This document shows positions 34,277 through 42,840 of a stretch of 64,000 nucleotides of DNA, piece after piece. The notes beneath the pieces are model-generated. The model was not told where the DNA came from and did not search any database. It was given only the letters and a program-made list of their open reading frames with translations. Within the stretch, counting starts at the first letter, position 1. Every line of letters starts with the position of its first letter. Source of the DNA: Candidatus Villigracilis affinis (GTDB lineage: Bacteria; Chloroflexota; Anaerolineae; Anaerolineales; Villigracilaceae); the NCBI GenBank assembly GCA_016718275.1, contig JADKEA010000006.1, positions 214,425 to 278,424 of the forward strand, given 5' to 3'. The position numbers were made by a program, and so were the translations under genes.

Positions 34277-35776
34277 ATGGCATATTTTCTCGGAATAGAC
34301 ACATCCACCACATCCAGCAAGGCCTTGATCATTGACGAGCGCGGCGAAGTGATAGCGGTTGCTTCTTCCCCACACACATTGCAGACCCCCAAGCCGTTAT
34401 GGTCGGAGCAGAATCCGTTGGAGTGGTGGGAGGCTGTATCGGCGAGTATCCGCTCCGTGTTGGAAAAAGCAGGCATCAGCGGAGACCGAATCGCCGCTGT
34501 CGGGTTGACCGGTCAAATGCACGGACTGGTCCTGCTCAATGACGCAGGAAATGTACTTCGTCCCGCGATCCTGTGGAACGATCAGCGTACACAGAGTCAA
34601 TGCGATGAGATCCATCAACGAGTTGGAAAAGAAAAATTCATTCAGATCACTGGCAATGTCGCATTGACCGGATTTACTGCGCCCAAAATTTTATGGGTGA
34701 AAGAAAACGAACCCGACGTATATGCCAAAGCCAAGCACGTGCTTCTGCCAAAAGATTATGTACGCTACAAACTCACAGGCGAATATGCGATGGATAAGGC
34801 CGATGGCGCAGGCACGGTGCTGTTTGATCTAAAAAAACGCGATTGGTCTGATGAAGTTTTAGCTGCGCTCGATATTCCGCGAGCATGGATGCCAAAAACA
34901 TTTGAAGGGACTGAGTTTACAGGACACATCAATGAAGAAGCCGCACGACTCACCGGCTTAAAAGCAGGCATACCTGTTGCCGCAGGCGGCGGCGATCAGG
35001 CGGCAGGTGCGGTAGGTGTGGGAGCCGTGGAACCTGGAATTGTGGGATTAACTGTCGGCACGAGCGGCGTTGTGTTTGCAACCACACCATCCGCATTGAT
35101 CGAACCTGAGGGACGGCTGCACGCATTTTGCCATGCAGTTCCCAACATGTGGCATTTCATGGGGGTGATGCTTTCGGCTGCAGGGAGTTTGCAATGGTAT
35201 CGTGACACACTTGCACCCGACATGAGTTTTGATGAATTATTAAAAGAGGCCGAAGCGATCCACGAAGGTAGTGAAGGGTTGCAATTCCTGCCTTATCTTT
35301 CCGGTGAACGCACGCCTCATCCCGACCCGTTGGCGCGCGGCGCTTTCATTGGCTTGACTCTACGCCACAGCCGCGCGCACATGACACGCGCTGTACTGGA
35401 AGGCGTGGCTTTTGGGCTGAAGGATTCATTCACATTGATCCAAAACGCAGGTCTTGGCAAGGTAACACAAGTCCGCGCTTCGGGTGGTGGTACAAAAGGC
35501 GCGCTGTGGCGTCAGATCATGGCAGATGTTTTGAACGCGGAGTTGGTTACGGTTAATACCACGGAAGGTGGCGCGTATGGAGCGGCATTGCTTGCGGGTG
35601 TCGGCACTGGGGCATGGAACAGTGTAGCAGAAGCATGCAATGCATGTATTAAGATCACGGGGAGCACCCAGCCTAAAGCTTCATCAGTGGATGCGTATCG
35701 AAAGTCCTATGCAATTTATCAAGGTTTGTACCCCGCATTAAAAGAAAGTTTCCGAGCTCTTGGTACGAAAATTTGA
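34277..35776 (+). CDS. xylB: Xylulokinase
   Basis: 499-residue FGGY-family kinase that phosphorylates D-xylulose to xylulose 5-phosphate. N-terminal GIDTSTTSSKALIIDERG (phosphate-binding), the xylulokinase-specific VGLTGQMHGLV (with the substrate-contacting Gln-Met-His) and ILWNDQRTQ. The ATPase half has AGGGDQAAGAVGVG, VGTSGVVFA, LPYLSGERTPHPDP, LEGVAFGLKD and RASGGGTKGALWRQIMADVL. Length is normal. It completes the isomerase route started by xylA. Confidence 0.96.
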   Translation: MAYFLGIDTSTTSSKALIIDERGEVIAVASSPHTLQTPKPLWSEQNPLEWWEAVSASIRSVLEKAGISGDRIAAVGLTGQMHGLVLLNDAGNVLRPAILWNDQRTQSQCDEIHQRVGKEKFIQITGNVALTGFTAPKILWVKENEPDVYAKAKHVLLPKDYVRYKLTGEYAMDKADGAGTVLFDLKKRDWSDEVLAALDIPRAWMPKTFEGTEFTGHINEEAARLTGLKAGIPVAAGGGDQAAGAVGVGAVEPGIVGLTVGTSGVVFATTPSALIEPEGRLHAFCHAVPNMWHFMGVMLSAAGSLQWYRDTLAPDMSFDELLKEAEAIHEGSEGLQFLPYLSGERTPHPDPLARGAFIGLTLRHSRAHMTRAVLEGVAFGLKDSFTLIQNAGLGKVTQVRASGGGTKGALWRQIMADVLNAELVTVNTTEGGAYGAALLAGVGTGAWNSVAEACNACIKITGSTQPKASSVDAYRKSYAIYQGLYPALKESFRALGTKI

Positions 35777-35903
35777 GGTAAATAGGTCTGTGAATTTCAG
35801 GATTGCTTATTCGAATTGGGATGATGCAAAGACAGATATATGCGGTGGTGAGTAACGCCAAGGCAATGTGCAAGAATAGAATCTTTTTAGCTTTAGAAAA
35901 CAT
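35673..35903 (-). CDS. Possible small membrane protein antisense to the xylB end
   Basis: 76-residue frame whose first 30 residues (MFSKAKKILFLHIALALLTT onward) look like a signal peptide or TM helix. The ATG is preceded by GGAGG at good spacing, but the last third lies antisense to xylB and has no recognisable domain. The ribosome site is buried in a 13-bp hairpin (35903-35934). It may be a chance ORF or a decayed gene. Confidence 0.25.
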   Translation of the reverse strand: MFSKAKKILFLHIALALLTTAYICLCIIPIRISNPEIHRPIYLKFSYQELGNFLLMRGTNLDKLHRTFDTHPLMKL

Positions 35904-35934
35904 GTTGGGTCCTCCTAATACGGAGGACCCAACA
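35903..35934. other. Perfect 13-bp hairpin after xylB
   Basis: TGTTGGGTCCTCC (35903-35915) with GGAGGACCCAACA (35922-35934), loop TAATAC. No T run on either side. On the minus strand its second arm contains GGAGG and the first bases of the ATG of the small ORF ending at 35673. Confidence 0.65.
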
Positions 35935-36008
35935 GCAATCTGAGGTTTCGTTTGTCCCCAGCGCAGGATTGTACAGGAAGATATGCACTGAATGGCTTAT
36001 AAGGAATG

Positions 36009-36317
36009 TCACACGGGAAGGTTTGACAACGCCTGCGCTTCGTAGTGATGACGTCCATCATTTCCAGCGGCGGCCACTGCTTTGATCATTGCCTCTGTAG
36101 TGACTTTCCCGCTGTCGTAATAGACTTCAGCCAATCCCATCTGCAAGTACATTTCCACATGATGAATTCCGTCCACCAATACCAGAGAATTCCTCACACG
36201 CATGGCGCAATTCTGGCAACCCATCCCCGCAACCATGAGATGAATATGGTCTGCAGTGCTGAGCACACCATCCAAAACAGTTTTATTTACCGGTTCGACG
36301 TGACAATTCTGTTCCAT
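36009..36317 (-). CDS. Free-standing heavy-metal-associated (HMA) domain protein
   Basis: About 102 residues. An N-terminal Cys/His-bearing extension (MEQNCHVEPV) precedes an HMA domain (about 25-95) with metal loop GMGCQNCAMRV (CxxC), the normal Cu(I)/Zn-binding site of CopZ/Atx1-type chaperones. The start at 36317 follows AGGAG; an earlier in-frame ATG lacks a site. It lies 42 bases after a CcoG-like polyferredoxin gene in the same operon and probably delivers or receives copper for that system. No P-type ATPase gene is in the window. Confidence 0.85.
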   Translation of the reverse strand: MEQNCHVEPVNKTVLDGVLSTADHIHLMVAGMGCQNCAMRVRNSLVLVDGIHHVEMYLQMGLAEVYYDSGKVTTEAMIKAVAAAGNDGRHHYEAQALSNLPV

Positions 36318-36359
36318 GATCTTTACTCCTGTAATTTGATAAATAGTGCTTCGAAGCAT

Positions 36360-37739
36360 TTACATTCTCATTGCCATTGGGAGGGTGAAGAGAACGACGT
36401 TCATAATCGTCAGGATGACCATCAACACCGCAAAGGGTGCGAATGTCCCCCAAACCTTTTCACCGGAATGATTCGATTTGGAAATGCGATAGGCTGTATA
36501 GAGCGAGCCAATAAAGCCGAGGGCGATCAACCCAAATTGAAGCCATTGGATCTCTTGCATGCCGAGAATGGCAGCCGACGCGCTGTGGATTTCCATCCCG
36601 AACAATGCCATACCCGTATAAAGAATGGATTTACCTTCCGCCAACAGATGGAACAGGTTATGAGCAATGTGTCCTGCCATATCCAGCGCGATGATGGCGT
36701 AACCAAAGCGGGCAAAGTTTTCCACAAGTGAGGCTTTATTGAATTTGCTCGCGATCCAGGAAGTCAGGCTGAGCAAAGCCACCGGGATAATGATGGCGGT
36801 CGCAAAGGTGATACTGAATGTGATCGCGTAGTTGGTCGTACCGGTCACGTTCTCCAACCACTTCAGCATCGATCCCCAGACTTCGAGCATGGTCACATTC
36901 TGAACAAATACAATGCCCATAATGACCGCTGAAAGGAAGGCTTCCTCTAGTTTTGGCTTGCGAATGAACCACAATTCCTTGGTGGGCGGACGTACAGTCA
37001 ATTGAATGGAGTTGTTGGGACAGCCCTTGATACATTCCGCACACAGCACACAGTTGGCACTGGAAGTCATGGTCTTGGGAAATTCATACAAGGGACAGGG
37101 CATGGATTGGTCCGTGCCTTTATAGCAGGCGGCAATGGTGCATGTGGCACAAATTTCCGGAGTTCCGCGCAGGCTCAACATGCCATTGCGAGCGTAGTTA
37201 CCTGAAAGTCCGCCTAGGAAACAAACGTATCTGCAAAAGGTACGGCGTTCATAAAAAGCACCGGAGATGATGACACCCGTGGTAAGCGTCAACATTAGAA
37301 CACCGGAACCAAGCGGGTTTTCCACCACACCCCAGACATGGTCACTCCAGGTGATAAAGATAAAGAGCGCATCAATGATCCAGATACCATATTTTTTCAG
37401 GAAGCGCGGAGCCGGGCGATTGTTGCCAACAAACTTTTGTACGAGGTCGTTAATCTTTGCGAACGGGCAAATGGCACACCAGAAACGCCCGAGGAATAGG
37501 AAGATGATCGGGATGAGCGGCCACCACAACACCCAGGTCAGGGCAGTGCCAAAGTTGTCATGCGCAGATTCAGGTCCCAGAATAAGCTCGAACATGATGA
37601 CCATGAAGATCAGCAGGGTGGGCCATTGAATGATGCCGGGATACCAGCGGCTGCGCAGAAAACGGTCGATCCACTTGTTGTTGAGCAGGTTTCCGCCATT
37701 CAGCAGGGAAAGGTTGGGGTTTGGAAGGGAAGATGTCAT
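36360..37739 (-). CDS. CcoG/FixG- or NapH-like membrane polyferredoxin
   Basis: About 459 residues with about ten TM helices and several Cys motifs: FWCAICPFAK, RTFCRYVCFLGG, EICATCTIAACYKG and a ferredoxin-like CVLCAECIKGCPN (about 235-247). The TM-plus-4Fe-4S arrangement matches the NapH/NosR/CcoG group of membrane electron carriers; CcoG (FixG) is known as a cupric reductase in cytochrome-oxidase assembly. The second half is a less common extension with His-bearing helices (AGHIAHNLFHLL). The ATG at 37739 follows AGAGGTGA. Neighbours (FixH-like upstream, HMA downstream) support a copper role; NapH-like quinol oxidation is the alternative. Confidence 0.75.
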   Translation of the reverse strand: MTSSLPNPNLSLLNGGNLLNNKWIDRFLRSRWYPGIIQWPTLLIFMVIMFELILGPESAHDNFGTALTWVLWWPLIPIIFLFLGRFWCAICPFAKINDLVQKFVGNNRPAPRFLKKYGIWIIDALFIFITWSDHVWGVVENPLGSGVLMLTLTTGVIISGAFYERRTFCRYVCFLGGLSGNYARNGMLSLRGTPEICATCTIAACYKGTDQSMPCPLYEFPKTMTSSANCVLCAECIKGCPNNSIQLTVRPPTKELWFIRKPKLEEAFLSAVIMGIVFVQNVTMLEVWGSMLKWLENVTGTTNYAITFSITFATAIIIPVALLSLTSWIASKFNKASLVENFARFGYAIIALDMAGHIAHNLFHLLAEGKSILYTGMALFGMEIHSASAAILGMQEIQWLQFGLIALGFIGSLYTAYRISKSNHSGEKVWGTFAPFAVLMVILTIMNVVLFTLPMAMRM

Positions 37740-37751
37740 TGCAATCACCTC

Positions 37752-38450
37752 TTAAGCTTTTGTTGGAATTTTCTTGCGTTTCATGAAGGCAGCGACAGAC
37801 ATGACCGAGGCATTTATGCCAGCAAAACCTGCCAGAATACCATACTTGGCATCGAGTCCTGCAACGGTCACGGGGAATTCGACTTCTGTTAATTGCCCAT
37901 CCATAGTGAAATGAATATTGAAGACCCATTCCCCGGTTCGGTTAAACGAGATATGTCCTGAATATTCGCCGAACTCATGCCCGGTCTCCAGAACGATCTG
38001 TGTCGGCTCTTCGTCATGGGAATCTTGCGGTTCATCGTGTATGGATGCTTCGTTTGATTCAGGTTCGGTCCCCATATCCATGCCCGACATACTATTCATA
38101 TCATCTGCAGATGCAGCCTCAGTAGGCATGTCCATCCCGCTCATGCCGTCAGACCCAGATGATTCAGAGTTGATATTTTCCTCATGCTCCGACATTTTCT
38201 CTTCTGGCATGACGATCACTCCCACTTCGGCATTCGTGACAGGCATGCCCATTGCATCGGTAATCCGGACGTGGAATTCGTTCTCGCCCAATTTGGGAGA
38301 CTCCACAAAAGTCAACCGTATGTGATAACCGTTGACTTCCTTTTCGATCCCCTCCCCTTCGCCATCTGCCAGGACACCTTGAAGCGGCACTGACATAAAA
38401 ATGGCAATGGCGAATATCATCACCACGTAATGAAACCATGTTTTCTTCAT
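37752..38450 (-). CDS. FixH/YtkA-like membrane protein with Met/His-rich insert
   Basis: About 232 residues. Signal peptide or TM anchor (1-28), then a beta-sandwich-like YtkA/FixH domain split by a Met/His/Asp/Glu-rich insert (about 80-150) containing MSGMDM twice and many His-Glu pairs, a composition typical of copper-binding periplasmic regions. The second half resumes with HEFGEYSGHISFNRTGEWVF, and a C-terminal hydrophobic helix follows (about 205-225). The ATG at 38450 has AGGAGG upstream. The gene starts the operon FixH-like, polyferredoxin, HMA. FixH/CcoH acts in cbb3 oxidase assembly, but no oxidase gene is in the window. Confidence 0.75.
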   Translation of the reverse strand: MKKTWFHYVVMIFAIAIFMSVPLQGVLADGEGEGIEKEVNGYHIRLTFVESPKLGENEFHVRITDAMGMPVTNAEVGVIVMPEEKMSEHEENINSESSGSDGMSGMDMPTEAASADDMNSMSGMDMGTEPESNEASIHDEPQDSHDEEPTQIVLETGHEFGEYSGHISFNRTGEWVFNIHFTMDGQLTEVEFPVTVAGLDAKYGILAGFAGINASVMSVAAFMKRKKIPTKA

Positions 38451-38620
38451 ACGAAACCTGCCTCCTGTTTTGTAAGCATAGTTACCAAATCTTATCGTGT
38501 TCAACTTGATTCCAAGAGCGCGGAATGGCGCGTCTTGTGGCAAGCTGAATGACTTATGAAGAAAGTCACTCCAGGTTTATGACAAACTGATCTGCAGTTT
38601 GATAGTGCGCGACGCCTCCG

Positions 38621-38655
38621 AATCAAAAACCTCCCGGCTAAGGAGGTTCTTGATT
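38621..38655 (-). terminator. Terminator downstream of the DUF305 gene
   Basis: 14-bp stem with one mismatch (38621-38634 with 38642-38655), loop of seven; read on the minus strand ACCTCC/GGAGGT is followed by TTTTGATT. It sits about 95 bases after the DUF305 stop. Confidence 0.6.
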
Positions 38656-38747
38656 ATCAGCCTTGCTATACTATTTATTCATTATCAAGGGGTTTGGTGC
38701 ACTTCGCCAGCTGTCTGCAAAGATCCGATTTTCATCTCCAAAATGGC

Positions 38748-39212
38748 TTACTTTTCCAATTCGTTTAATTTAACTTGCATCTGATCGATCTCTTCCTGCT
38801 GGCTTGAAATTATAGACTTACATAATTCCTTTATTTCAGGGTCCTGTATGTCTGTCTTTTCACACATTAGTATCGCCGATGCATGGTGTGGGATCATAGA
38901 TCGCAAAAATTGCTTATCTGATACAGCACTCTGTTGTCTTATGAATAAAAAGAGTGCAATCAAAATAATAGAACTTGTGGCGACAATGACCAAATTCAGC
39001 TTCTTGTCCATATACATGGACCCCATTAAGGCAATTTCGATGATCAGCATAGGCGCAGTCATTAGACCTGCCATATAAAATTGATTAATGTTAAGAAATA
39101 CATTTGCAAACGTATTAACCATTGCATACATGAGCACATACATGGAGGCAAAAGATAACACAGCCATAATTAGCAATTTTTTGTAGTGCTCGTTTTTCAT
39201 AGGCATTTTCAT
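38748..39212 (-). CDS. DUF305 domain membrane protein
   Basis: 154 residues: basic N-terminus, three TM helices (about 12-35, 45-66, 73-90), then a DUF305 ferritin-like helical segment with the signature RSMIPHHASAILMCEKTD and ELCKSIISSQQEEIDQM. DUF305 proteins are often found with copper-resistance genes and their His/Met/Cys pattern is consistent with metal binding. The C-terminal acidic helix would be outside the cytosol. Function is not established. Confidence 0.8.
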   Translation of the reverse strand: MKMPMKNEHYKKLLIMAVLSFASMYVLMYAMVNTFANVFLNINQFYMAGLMTAPMLIIEIALMGSMYMDKKLNLVIVATSSIILIALFLFIRQQSAVSDKQFLRSMIPHHASAILMCEKTDIQDPEIKELCKSIISSQQEEIDQMQVKLNELEK

Positions 39213-39297
39213 TTGGCGGTCCCTGCTCTTTGTATAAAAAAATCGAAATGGTCCACCTTTTCATCTTGCAAACCATTCCCAAGTTAATAGAATAATT

Positions 39298-39576
39298 CTA
39301 TGAAGATGGCGGTTTGGGATTGCTGTTGTTTTTCACGAGCCAGATGATGCCAAATGCTGCCAGCAATAGCAAGCCGACAGGGAACAGCCACATGAAGATC
39401 ATCCCCACCCAATTGAGGGGAGAAGGAGAGGCCCCCCAGTTACCCATCATGCCGCTAGGTCCCATCATGTTCCATCCACGATAACCCCAGCCGCCCATCA
39501 TCATGCTCCCGCCAAAAACGAATAATAGAATAACTACGCCGATAACCCCAACAGTAAACCAATTATTTTTTTGCAT
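39298..39576 (-). CDS. Gly/Met-rich two-TM small membrane protein
   Basis: 92 residues: a first hydrophobic helix (about 8-24), a Gly/Met/Trp-rich stretch (GGSMMMGGWGYRGWNMMG and GMMGNWG), and a second helix (about 53-80). Met-rich loops of this kind are common next to copper and heavy-metal efflux genes and could bind Cu(I), but there is no named family I can support. The ATG at 39576 follows AAGGAAA. It is between the DUF305 and YHS genes on the same strand. Confidence 0.65.
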   Translation of the reverse strand: MQKNNWFTVGVIGVVILLFVFGGSMMMGGWGYRGWNMMGPSGMMGNWGASPSPLNWVGMIFMWLFPVGLLLLAAFGIIWLVKNNSNPKPPSS

Positions 39577-39737
39577 TTTATTTTCCTTATATGAGAAGTT
39601 ATGTTCATTCTACAAAATATATTTCCGAATTACATCCGCCAACTGGGGAGTGTTCATCTCCACTGCTTGGAGGAAACTCAATTGACAGAATGACGGAAAG
39701 GGTAAGAACAATTGGAAATTTTTATTCGAAAAATTGT

Positions 39738-39769
39738 CAAAAAAGAATAAGCCTCCCAATTGGGAGGCT
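39738..39769 (-). terminator. Terminator of the YHS gene
   Basis: Palindrome GCCTCCCAATTGGGAGGC (39751-39768) followed, on the minus strand, by TTATTCTTTTTT. Confidence 0.8.
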
Positions 39770-39790
39770 CATTCTAAAGGGGAGAAATTT

Positions 39791-39955
39791 CTAGTGTCGA
39801 TGGGCTTGCAGATATTTATCGGGGTTCTCGTCGAAAGATTTCTTGCAGCCGAGCGAGCAGAAATAATAGGTCTGTCCGTTGTATTCGGACTTGCCAGCGG
39901 CAGTGTTCGGGTCAATATCCATATGGCAGACGGGATCATGAACGGTTGTAGTCAT
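39791..39955 (-). CDS. YHS domain small metal-binding protein
   Basis: 54 residues, translated by hand: starts MTTTVHDPVCHMDID and continues with the YHS signature EYNGQTYYFCSLGCKKSF, ending YLQAHRH. The pattern DPVCxM followed by Tyr, Phe-Cys-x3-C-Lys and Phe is the YHS/TRASH-like metal-binding fold found fused to or beside copper ATPases and mercury or arsenic systems. AAAGGAG precedes the ATG. It probably binds a soft metal such as copper in the cytosol; it is a single-gene transcript with its own terminator. Confidence 0.88.
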   Translation of the reverse strand: MTTTVHDPVCHMDIDPNTAAGKSEYNGQTYYFCSLGCKKSFDENPDKYLQAHRH

Positions 39956-40079
39956 AGCTTGGTCTCCTTTCGCTAAAATTTATCGTCACGTATACAGACT
40001 ATTTGAGTCAGCGCCTTTTTACCCGAGGCTGATGCGCCATTTTGCCTATCTACGTGAACGGATTTTGACGTTCATCGCT

Positions 40080-41798
40080 TCACAACCGGACCGTGAGCCT
40101 GGTTCCCGTTCCCGGAGTGGATTCAATCTCAAGCCGTGCGTCGATCAGATTGGCGCGCTCATAGACACCCAACAGACCAAAATGTCCGGAAGGGGCAAAC
40201 TGTGTAGGGCTGTGCGGAACTTCAAAACCCCTACCATTGTCGGACACCTCCATTTTTACCTCATCAGCAGTGAAGGCGATATTCAAACCAGCCTGGCTGG
40301 CATTGGCATGTTTGCCCACATTATTGAGGGATTCCTGCGCGATGCGATATAGTGATAATTCCGCTTCCCGCAAAAGACGACGCTCCTGTCCATCTTTATG
40401 GAAGCTAATGGGAAGTTGGTGATTCTGGCTCATCTCACGAGCCAGCATTTCCAATGCGGTGACCAGTCCCAGATCTTCAAGATAGATTGGACGCAGGGCA
40501 CGCGTGAGACGCCGCAGATTCTCGACCGTCTGTTCAGATAACGTTTCCAATTCTTTGAGTAAACGCCTGCTGGTTTGATCCTTGACCGTTTTTTGTGCAA
40601 GCTGAACGCGCTGCTTCAATGCGATCACGTCTTGAATGGTGTCATCGTGCAGTTCACGCGCCAGACGCATACGCTCATCCTCCTGCGCAGATGTGATCGC
40701 ACCAATGTAATCGTGTAACCCATCCTGGGCAGACTGCACCTTACGGGACATTTCAGCCAACTCCATTTGCAGATGCTGCACTTCGGAGATTCCGCCCACA
40801 GATTCTTGAATGGCTTCAAAATCACCCCACGCCAGTGCAGCGGCTTTGGCTTCTAGTTTCTGCAAGGGCTGTACGATCTGTCTCGCGCCGAACCAGAGTG
40901 CAAAAAGGGCGAGGACAAAGGCAGGGACAAGTACAAGCGGCGCCATTTGGGTGAGTTGCAAAGAGGGGCTCACCACCATTTCCCACTCTTCCTCGGTGAC
41001 CAATGCCCAGCCCGTCAATTCAATAGGACTGTAAGCCACTACATGTTCTGTATCACTCATCTTTACATAAAGCACACCGTTCTCTCCTGCCAGAGCTTCT
41101 GCCACACCGGGGTGATGTGGGTCAAGGCTATCTTCAGCAAGGACTCCACTCACATACAGAGGCTGACGTGAACCATCCAACAGAAAAATGGTGACATGGC
41201 TTCCCACTGGATAGGTTGGCAAAAGGGTTTCAACAGCCAACGTTTCCGGTGAAAACGCGCCAGCAACGACCACATTCTCGGATGGAACATAGACAGAAAC
41301 AATGACCAGTGAATGTCCCGAGACAGGGTCAGTGACCGGGGACGAGAAAACAGGTTCGAGGCTTGTGCTGAGCGTGGTCGAAGCATCCGATGGAGAAGCG
41401 AGAGAAAGGGTTTCGCTATTTTGGGATACCCATCTCCAAAATCCTTCGTTGTCTGTGTTGGCGATAAGACCATTGGCATCATTGAAAAAAGCGATACCCC
41501 CATCAAAATCCTCGGCAAGATCATTGGTGGTGGCGAGGATCTCATCAAAGGTCAAATCACTGGAGGTCAGTACCGCCATACTGGTAATAGTTGACACACG
41601 ATGATGTAGCTCGGATTGCAATGCGGCGGCGGAAGATTGCACCGCTCGTTCATCGCGCTCACCAACCAGAGCACGCATATCCTGCTGATGCATGTTGACA
41701 CCGCCGAACGCAATGAATAGCAATAAGAGAGTAAGCGGCAATATCGTGAATGCAAAGAGTTGCGTCAAGCCGCGCCAACCGGGAAGGAAATGTTTCAT
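40080..41798 (-). CDS. NarX/DegS-type sensor histidine kinase
   Basis: 572 residues. TM helix near 12-32, an extracytoplasmic sensor region (35-285) of Cache-like size, a second TM helix (about 290-310), a HAMP-like stretch (QIVQPLQKLEAKAAALAWGD), coiled coil, then the HisKA_3 dimerisation domain with the phospho-acceptor His in LARELHDDTIQDV (about 383-395). The HATPase domain has ESLNNVGKHANA, DNGRGFEVP and GLLGVYERA. The gene overlaps the upstream response regulator by four bases, so the two are a coupled pair. Signal unknown; metal or redox input is possible from the neighbours. Confidence 0.92.
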   Translation of the reverse strand: MKHFLPGWRGLTQLFAFTILPLTLLLLFIAFGGVNMHQQDMRALVGERDERAVQSSAAALQSELHHRVSTITSMAVLTSSDLTFDEILATTNDLAEDFDGGIAFFNDANGLIANTDNEGFWRWVSQNSETLSLASPSDASTTLSTSLEPVFSSPVTDPVSGHSLVIVSVYVPSENVVVAGAFSPETLAVETLLPTYPVGSHVTIFLLDGSRQPLYVSGVLAEDSLDPHHPGVAEALAGENGVLYVKMSDTEHVVAYSPIELTGWALVTEEEWEMVVSPSLQLTQMAPLVLVPAFVLALFALWFGARQIVQPLQKLEAKAAALAWGDFEAIQESVGGISEVQHLQMELAEMSRKVQSAQDGLHDYIGAITSAQEDERMRLARELHDDTIQDVIALKQRVQLAQKTVKDQTSRRLLKELETLSEQTVENLRRLTRALRPIYLEDLGLVTALEMLAREMSQNHQLPISFHKDGQERRLLREAELSLYRIAQESLNNVGKHANASQAGLNIAFTADEVKMEVSDNGRGFEVPHSPTQFAPSGHFGLLGVYERANLIDARLEIESTPGTGTRLTVRL

Positions 41799-42484
41799 TC
41801 TTCTGGATTATTACCTGTACTCTGTGAGATCAACCCAAGCGAGACCGCCCGCATTACAGCTTCAGTGCGGCTATTGGATTGCAGTTTGGCAAAAATATGT
41901 GCCAAATGCCCCTGCACGGTGCGGTCACTGATCGATAATTGAATGCCAATAGACTTATTGGTGTATCCTTTGGCTGCAAGTCGTAATACATCCAACTCAC
42001 GATCAGTCAGCGGGTCAATCAATTTTTTCTCTTGACCTTTGAATAGACTGGACATTAACTTCTTTGTAATGGATGGGTCGAGTGCAGATTTGCCTTCATT
42101 CACATCTCGAACCGCCTGAATGAGATCATCTGCCTGCCCAGTCTTGAGCACATATCCATTCGCGCCCGCCTGTAGAACAGCCATCACATACGGGTCGTCA
42201 TTGTAGGCAGTCAGGATCAAGACACCTACTTCCGGCAGATGGGCGCGCACCCAGCGCGTCACCTCGATGCCGCTAGCTTTTGGCATTTGGATATCAAGCA
42301 CAGCCACATCCGGCTTATGGTTTTGGATAAGTGCCTGCGCTTCTTCGCCATCCCCAGCCTCTGCGACGACTTGGATATCTTTTGCACTCTCCAGCAGCTG
42401 ACGAATCCCAGCGCGGACAATATGATGATCATCTGCCAAAAGAACGCGGATCTTGTCCTTTGATTTGTTCGATAATTTTGCCAT
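41795..42484 (-). CDS. NarL/LuxR-family response regulator
   Basis: 229 residues. Receiver domain (about 12-125) with DDHH, phospho-acceptor Asp in VAVLDIQMPK (about 64), T near 93 and Lys in YVLKTGQAD. The LuxR HTH (about 160-215) has LTDRELDVLRLAAKGYTNKS and RTVQGHLAHIFAKL. Its last four bases overlap the start of the histidine kinase gene. Targets are not visible; the adjacent copper-type genes are candidates. Confidence 0.93.
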   Translation of the reverse strand: MAKLSNKSKDKIRVLLADDHHIVRAGIRQLLESAKDIQVVAEAGDGEEAQALIQNHKPDVAVLDIQMPKASGIEVTRWVRAHLPEVGVLILTAYNDDPYVMAVLQAGANGYVLKTGQADDLIQAVRDVNEGKSALDPSITKKLMSSLFKGQEKKLIDPLTDRELDVLRLAAKGYTNKSIGIQLSISDRTVQGHLAHIFAKLQSNSRTEAVMRAVSLGLISQSTGNNPEE

Positions 42485-42653
42485 AATCGTATTTTTCCAA
42501 TTCCTGATTCAAGGCTTGGGACTGCACCATATGAGGGAAAACCAGCCAGACAATGCCCAAACCCGTCAGTAGTTCGGAGAAGAAGTGTATGGTTATTGTC
42601 ACGAAAGCCCTGACCGATATCCCCAGGGTCACTGAGCATGTGCCTGCCTCCAT
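42429..42653 (-). CDS. Possible small membrane protein overlapping the response regulator start
   Basis: 74-residue frame with one long hydrophobic segment (FVTITIHFFSELLTGLGIVW) and a charged, gene-like C-terminus (LNQELEKYDYGKIIEQIKGQ). It overlaps the response-regulator gene by 56 bases, the start is uncertain, and no family is recognised. The charged tail shares bases with the upstream part of the regulator gene, so this could be chance. Confidence 0.3.
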   Translation of the reverse strand: MEAGTCSVTLGISVRAFVTITIHFFSELLTGLGIVWLVFPHMVQSQALNQELEKYDYGKIIEQIKGQDPRSFGR

Positions 42654-42840
42654 CTATTATAAGGGCAGCAGGAGCAAAACGAATCCCAACCAACTTAAGG
42701 TTTTGATCCTGCGATCAAGAGGTCGCTTTCCCCGCGCCAGTCCATCCCAGATTCGTGAACATTGGTGCGAGGATTCTTCCGACGAGAGTCAAGCCAAGGC
42801 TAAAGGCCTCGACGTGACTCTATCTACTTTTTGCTGGGCA

